Both the position numbers and the translations under genes were made by a program. A DNA stretch of 64,000 nt, from the NCBI GenBank assembly GCA_034440575.1, contig JAOTOL010001474.1, positions 843,001-907,000 on the forward strand, read 5' to 3'. This DNA comes from Imbricaverruca yamaguchii. Taxonomy: Eukaryota; Arthropoda; Thecostraca; Neoverrucidae. Below, in pieces: positions 60,194-64,000 of the stretch. The notes beneath the pieces are model-generated. The model made no database searches. It was not told the DNA's origin and saw only the letters and a list, made by a program, of their open reading frames with translations. Positions within the stretch are counted from its first letter, which is position 1. Every line of letters begins with the position of its first letter.

Positions 60194-62765
60194 CTGGCTC
60201 CTGGTGTGGTGAATTCATATAGAACTAGACCCAATGGCATAGATAGCAATGAATATGCTTGCGAAAAAAATATCTTATAAGCAACACGTGCCTTTCACTA
60301 AAGTAAATACAACTCCGCCCTCGCATTGGGTGCGATCTTACGTTGTGATAAGTATATATCTCAAGATATTTTAGTAGTCATTATAGACTTTCCTTGCTTC
60401 AGTCAAAGCTATCACTCGGTCTTCGTGATCTGTGGTGATAGTTTCTACTTCATCTAGCCGATCTATTGCATCGATCAAAAGGGCAGGGTAAGGCCAGAGG
60501 AGAATCCAGGGTTTGTTCCCAAGACCGTTTTTCTCCTCCGAGATGGGCACCTGGATTTGCTCCTTGAGAAAAATGGCCAAATGAACTAAATGCCATCAGA
60601 AATGTGGTGCTTCCCACGTTTTATTCTGGAACATTCTAGAAACCTGAAATGCTAAGGATAATATGCGAAGGATGTGTAACCCAAATTGTTCACGTCCTCT
60701 GTTAAGCAGCTCTACGAAGAATGATGGGGCATTGGACACATCGAAGAACGATGGACATTTGACACAGCAGGAGCCGCTTTGCTACCTCTCCTCCATGTAA
60801 ACCATGATGTAAATATGGCTATAATTTGCCATTTCTGGAGGCAATAATTCAAATATGATGTTTTCTCAAGATGTTGAACAGAACGCATTTAGGTGTTTGT
60901 TTTCACCCAAAATGCATACTTTTAGAACACAGGATCATACAAAATGTCAGAACTCGGAAATTCCACCCCATATGCATTGATGTAAAGGACAGATGACCGA
61001 CCGAAAACTCGTAAATTAAAATGTGCAATTATTTGAGAATGAAGCTGCATGTCCGTACGCCTACCGTGGTTTTAAGGTACGTCGTTGTGAAGCTATAATA
61101 ATGCTCCCAGAGGTGTTAGGACTGGACCAGCCGGGCCAGGCCACTCGAGCTGGCTTTTCGTCTGACAGTTAAGGAAATGTTATTGGCCTTCAATCTCGCT
61201 TGTAATGAAGGAACCTCGGTCTTGGCTGGTGCATGAAACTTTGGCCATCTACTATATATAAAAGGTCAGCTAGTAGTTGTGACGCATCGATTTTCATATA
61301 TAGCTACTGGCTGGCTTTTGGTATCCCGGATGCTGGCTAACATATGCCGGCTTGTGGCGACCGGGAATTCCACTTTTCTCGACCATAGTTTTTTTTTCAT
61401 CGCTCGCCGTGGGTGCCATACCTGATCAAAGGCCATTGGGTCAGGTTGCTAAGTTATCACATTTTTTTTTGTCAAAGCGCCCTAAAGGCAAAATAGCTAA
61501 CTAACCATTGGGCCAGATTATATTGTCTGTTTTGAAAGCATTTACAACGTCTAGATCCATAACAAAACGAAGGCGGCGAGGAAAATTTCCAAAATGCTCC
61601 ACCGTCAGAGCATTGACTCGGATGCATTACAAAATAACAGCAGTGTGATGCAAAATGTTGGCACCGTGACACTTGATACCGCAGGTTTCAGGGAAAACGC
61701 ATCGGCCTCCGAAAAAGCTATGGTTGATTGCAACAATTTGTAACAGTTAGAGGAACTTAGGGTTGATTAAGAATGAGCTCCTTTATCGACGTTGCTAAAT
61801 TTGACCTGCACTAGGTTATTAATCTGATATGGCCGGGCGGTAGTATTTCACAGCTGATATGCAATCAAATAGAAGGTGCATCAATTTTAGTTTTGTTTGT
61901 CGGTTGTCCCCCCAAGAAAAAAGTCGACAGGGTTGGATAATCCGCCCAATCACACGGCTCGGGTTACGATTTGAAACATTGTCGTATTGCATGCTACTAT
62001 GCTGTAGCAAACACACAGCATACAGCAGGGTACATTGGTGAAAACTTCCAAGTAAGCTAGTTTTGAAAACTGCTATATGATGCAAATTGAAATGAATTTG
62101 GTGTTGCAGCAAATGAACATTGCCGAAGCTGTGTGGGTGTTGATGTTGAAGCCACAAAGGTCTGTGTTGCTCTTGCGATGCCTGCGATGTTTGTGGTGTG
62201 TATGGCTGGATGATCAAATGATCCGACCCGCCCTCGGGCGGAAGCGATGTGGGGGTCGCGAGCTCGAATCCGCGCGACTCCGAGAGTGCTCTTGGCAAAC
62301 ACACACCACCAGGGGGGGGGGGGGGCTCCGTCGGACAGTGCTTAGGCGGTAGTATGCCTAATAAGCAATCCTACTGGATTTTCGGCCGGGTGAGGTGCAA
62401 GATGTATAATGCTGCATCCGCTACTCCAAGCCGTTGAATCTTTAATGATTTAGAGTAAGCTAACGATCATGAAATTGAACCGCCCTCGAGCGAAAATCTC
62501 CGATCGAGCCGCGTCCGCTGCTGACAGTTCAATCAGTAGATATTGCAGCAGGGCGGCCGTCTCCTCCAGCCACCAGCCGCCAGGCAGCTGCAGTGCCGCC
62601 GGATCCATCTCGTGGTCGGCCTGGCAGGACCCACCTGGTGATATGCCAGAGGCACTCCGGTCGTCCACTTTGAAAATATCGTGCAACAGTGCATCATGTT
62701 GCACACTTTTGGCAGTGGAGAAAGTCATCACAGTCGCGGTATAACTTCGACTGCTGCGTGCGTTT
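60194..62765. other. No gene firmly recognised
   Basis: A 69-codon minus-strand ORF at 60371-60580 (contains DAIDRLDEVETITTDHEDRV) has protein-like composition but no known motif. At 62205-62290 the string GTCGCGAGCTCGAATCCGCG resembles a tRNA T arm and might be a decayed SINE head. Confidence 0.35.
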
Positions 62766-62769
62766 CCCT

Positions 62770-63345
62770 TTAGATTATGATCTTCGCCGACTGACGTTCT
62801 GCCAGTGATGATGACACTGACGTTGTGCCGGTGATGCTGACACTGATGTGTTTGTGATGCTGACAATGACGCTGTGCCGCTGATGCTAACACTGCCGTTG
62901 TGCCGGTGTTGCTGACACTGACGTTGTGCCGGTGATGCATGACGCTGTACCAGTGATGCTGACAATGACGTGCCGCTGATGCTGACAATGACGTTGTGTC
63001 GGTGATGCTGATAATTACATTGTGTCGGTGATGCTGACACTGACGTTGTGTCGGTGATGCTGACAATGACGTACCTGTGATGCTGACACTGACTTTGTGT
63101 CAGTGATACTGATAATGACGCTGTACCGGTAATGCTGACAATGACGTTGTGTCGGTGATGCTGACAATGACGTTGTGTCGGTGATGCTGACAATGACGTT
63201 GTGTCGGTGATGCTGACAATGTCGTGTCGGTGATGCTGACAATGACGTTGTGTCGGTGATGCTGAAACTGACGTTGTGTCGGTGATGCTGACACTGTCGT
63301 GTCGGTGATGCTGACAATGACGTGTCAGTGATGCTGCAGACCTGA
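62770..63345. repeat. 26-bp minisatellite with shorter variants, about 22 copies
   Basis: Unit GTGATGCTGACAATGACGTT plus GTGTCG, spacing 26 bp where regular (63132 to 63158), with about 21- to 23-bp variants. A 339-codon minus-strand ORF (SITDTTSLSASPTQRH-type) arises from it. Confidence 0.93.
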
Positions 63346-64000
63346 CAATGAGCGTGCTGGCGTGTTTGCCGGTCGTGATCGAGGTAGCCAGCGTGTACAC
63401 TCCACCGGCTATCTGGCCACACACTGGAAAACAATTATCTCTTGCAACTGCACCGCAACTGATGGCCAATTTGCAACTGGCCAGCGGCTATCAGCAGCAT
63501 CAGAATGTCCGTAGGCAGCATCATGACGTCCACCGGCAACCATGCTCTGTTGCATGTCGATGCCGTTCGAGGCAGTCGGAGAGACGCAGTTTCCAGAAAT
63601 CCTTGGCTGCCACCGCAGGCGTGCGGTCGGGCCCCACGGCCCACTTTACGAGCACTGCGAGCCGCCAGTTCAATACTGGTGTGTGTGGGTGTTGGTGGTG
63701 GTGGGGGTGGGGAGGGGGGGGGAGGTGCGCTTCAATTTAGACTGAAGCGCCCCAGTACATTTTGTCGGACGAAAATTGCCTGGGAATGAGAGCTGTGCTG
63801 CTCTGTGCGTTAAAGCCCGTCCAAATGCCGTGCTGATGCGTCCGCCAACAAACGGCTCACAGTGCCATCGTACCCAGGACTGGACTCAGATGTTGGTCAG
63901 GTGGAGCGACGAGTCCTCGCAGTGCCGGGTTCAATCTGATCCACACCATTTTATTTTCCTGAAGTAGCTCCTGAACCGCCCATGATATCGCTTTGGAATT
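63346..64000. other. No gene recognised
   Basis: Short ORFs only, with a G-rich run at 63678-63725. Confidence 0.35.

Noticed and set aside
62205..62290. Third SINE family head
   Set aside because: Only a T-arm-like string (GAGCTCGAATCC) is present; the A box is poor and there is no second copy in the window.
62450..63469. 339-codon minus-strand ORF with SITDTTSLSASPTQ repeats
   Set aside because: It is produced by the 26-bp minisatellite and the unit length variants; no non-repeat domain is recognisable.

Overview
The window looks like animal nuclear DNA, probably from an invertebrate bilaterian. Coding is sparse and split into exons with GT-AG junctions. There are CR1/L2-type non-LTR retrotransposons, tRNA-derived SINEs and an exceptional load of micro- and minisatellites. 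I see no bacterial-type operons, rRNA genes or CRISPR arrays. The species cannot be named from this sequence alone.

One gene can be identified firmly: the 3' half of a TESK-type (testis-specific / LIMK-related) dual-specificity kinase on the + strand. Its three exons are about 4948-5203, 10256-10391 and 13439-14430. They encode kinase subdomains VIII to XI and the conserved TESK tail, and end at TGA 14428-14430. The reading phase is consistent across both introns. A likely 3'UTR runs to an AATAAA at 15653. Upstream exons (glycine loop, HRD, DFG) were not found and presumably lie beyond the left edge.

Layout: 1-2518 is a minus-strand CR1/L2-like LINE (ORF1 esterase remnant, then endonuclease and reverse transcriptase, with one frameshift), cut by the window edge. 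2.8-16.6 kb is the TESK locus, packed with minisatellites in its introns and flanks. 15.98-16.62 kb is a 39-bp minisatellite carrying a CACGTG E-box in nearly every unit. 16.6-40 kb is intergenic or intronic DNA with AT tracts, minisatellites, SINEs with target-site duplications at 20.3 and 39.0 kb, and LINE fragments at 27.5, 30.3-30.9 and 39.8 kb. 40.6-41.0 kb is a CpG-rich, promoter-like block. 42.8-45.8 kb holds three more minisatellites, one a 38-bp array with nine perfect TGACGTCA octamers. 48-64 kb is mostly featureless, but holds a 253-bp near-perfect palindrome at 54.8-55.05 kb, a SINE at 60.0 kb and a 26-bp minisatellite at 62.8-63.35 kb.

The strongest items for follow-up are the palindrome, whose arms carry a hammerhead-ribozyme-like core; the arrays of transcription-factor-like palindromes (CRE, E-box, GACGTC); two SINE families that appear to share a 3' tail; and a set of short candidate exons downstream of TESK with compatible phases but no recognised product. 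No new multi-gene system was found.
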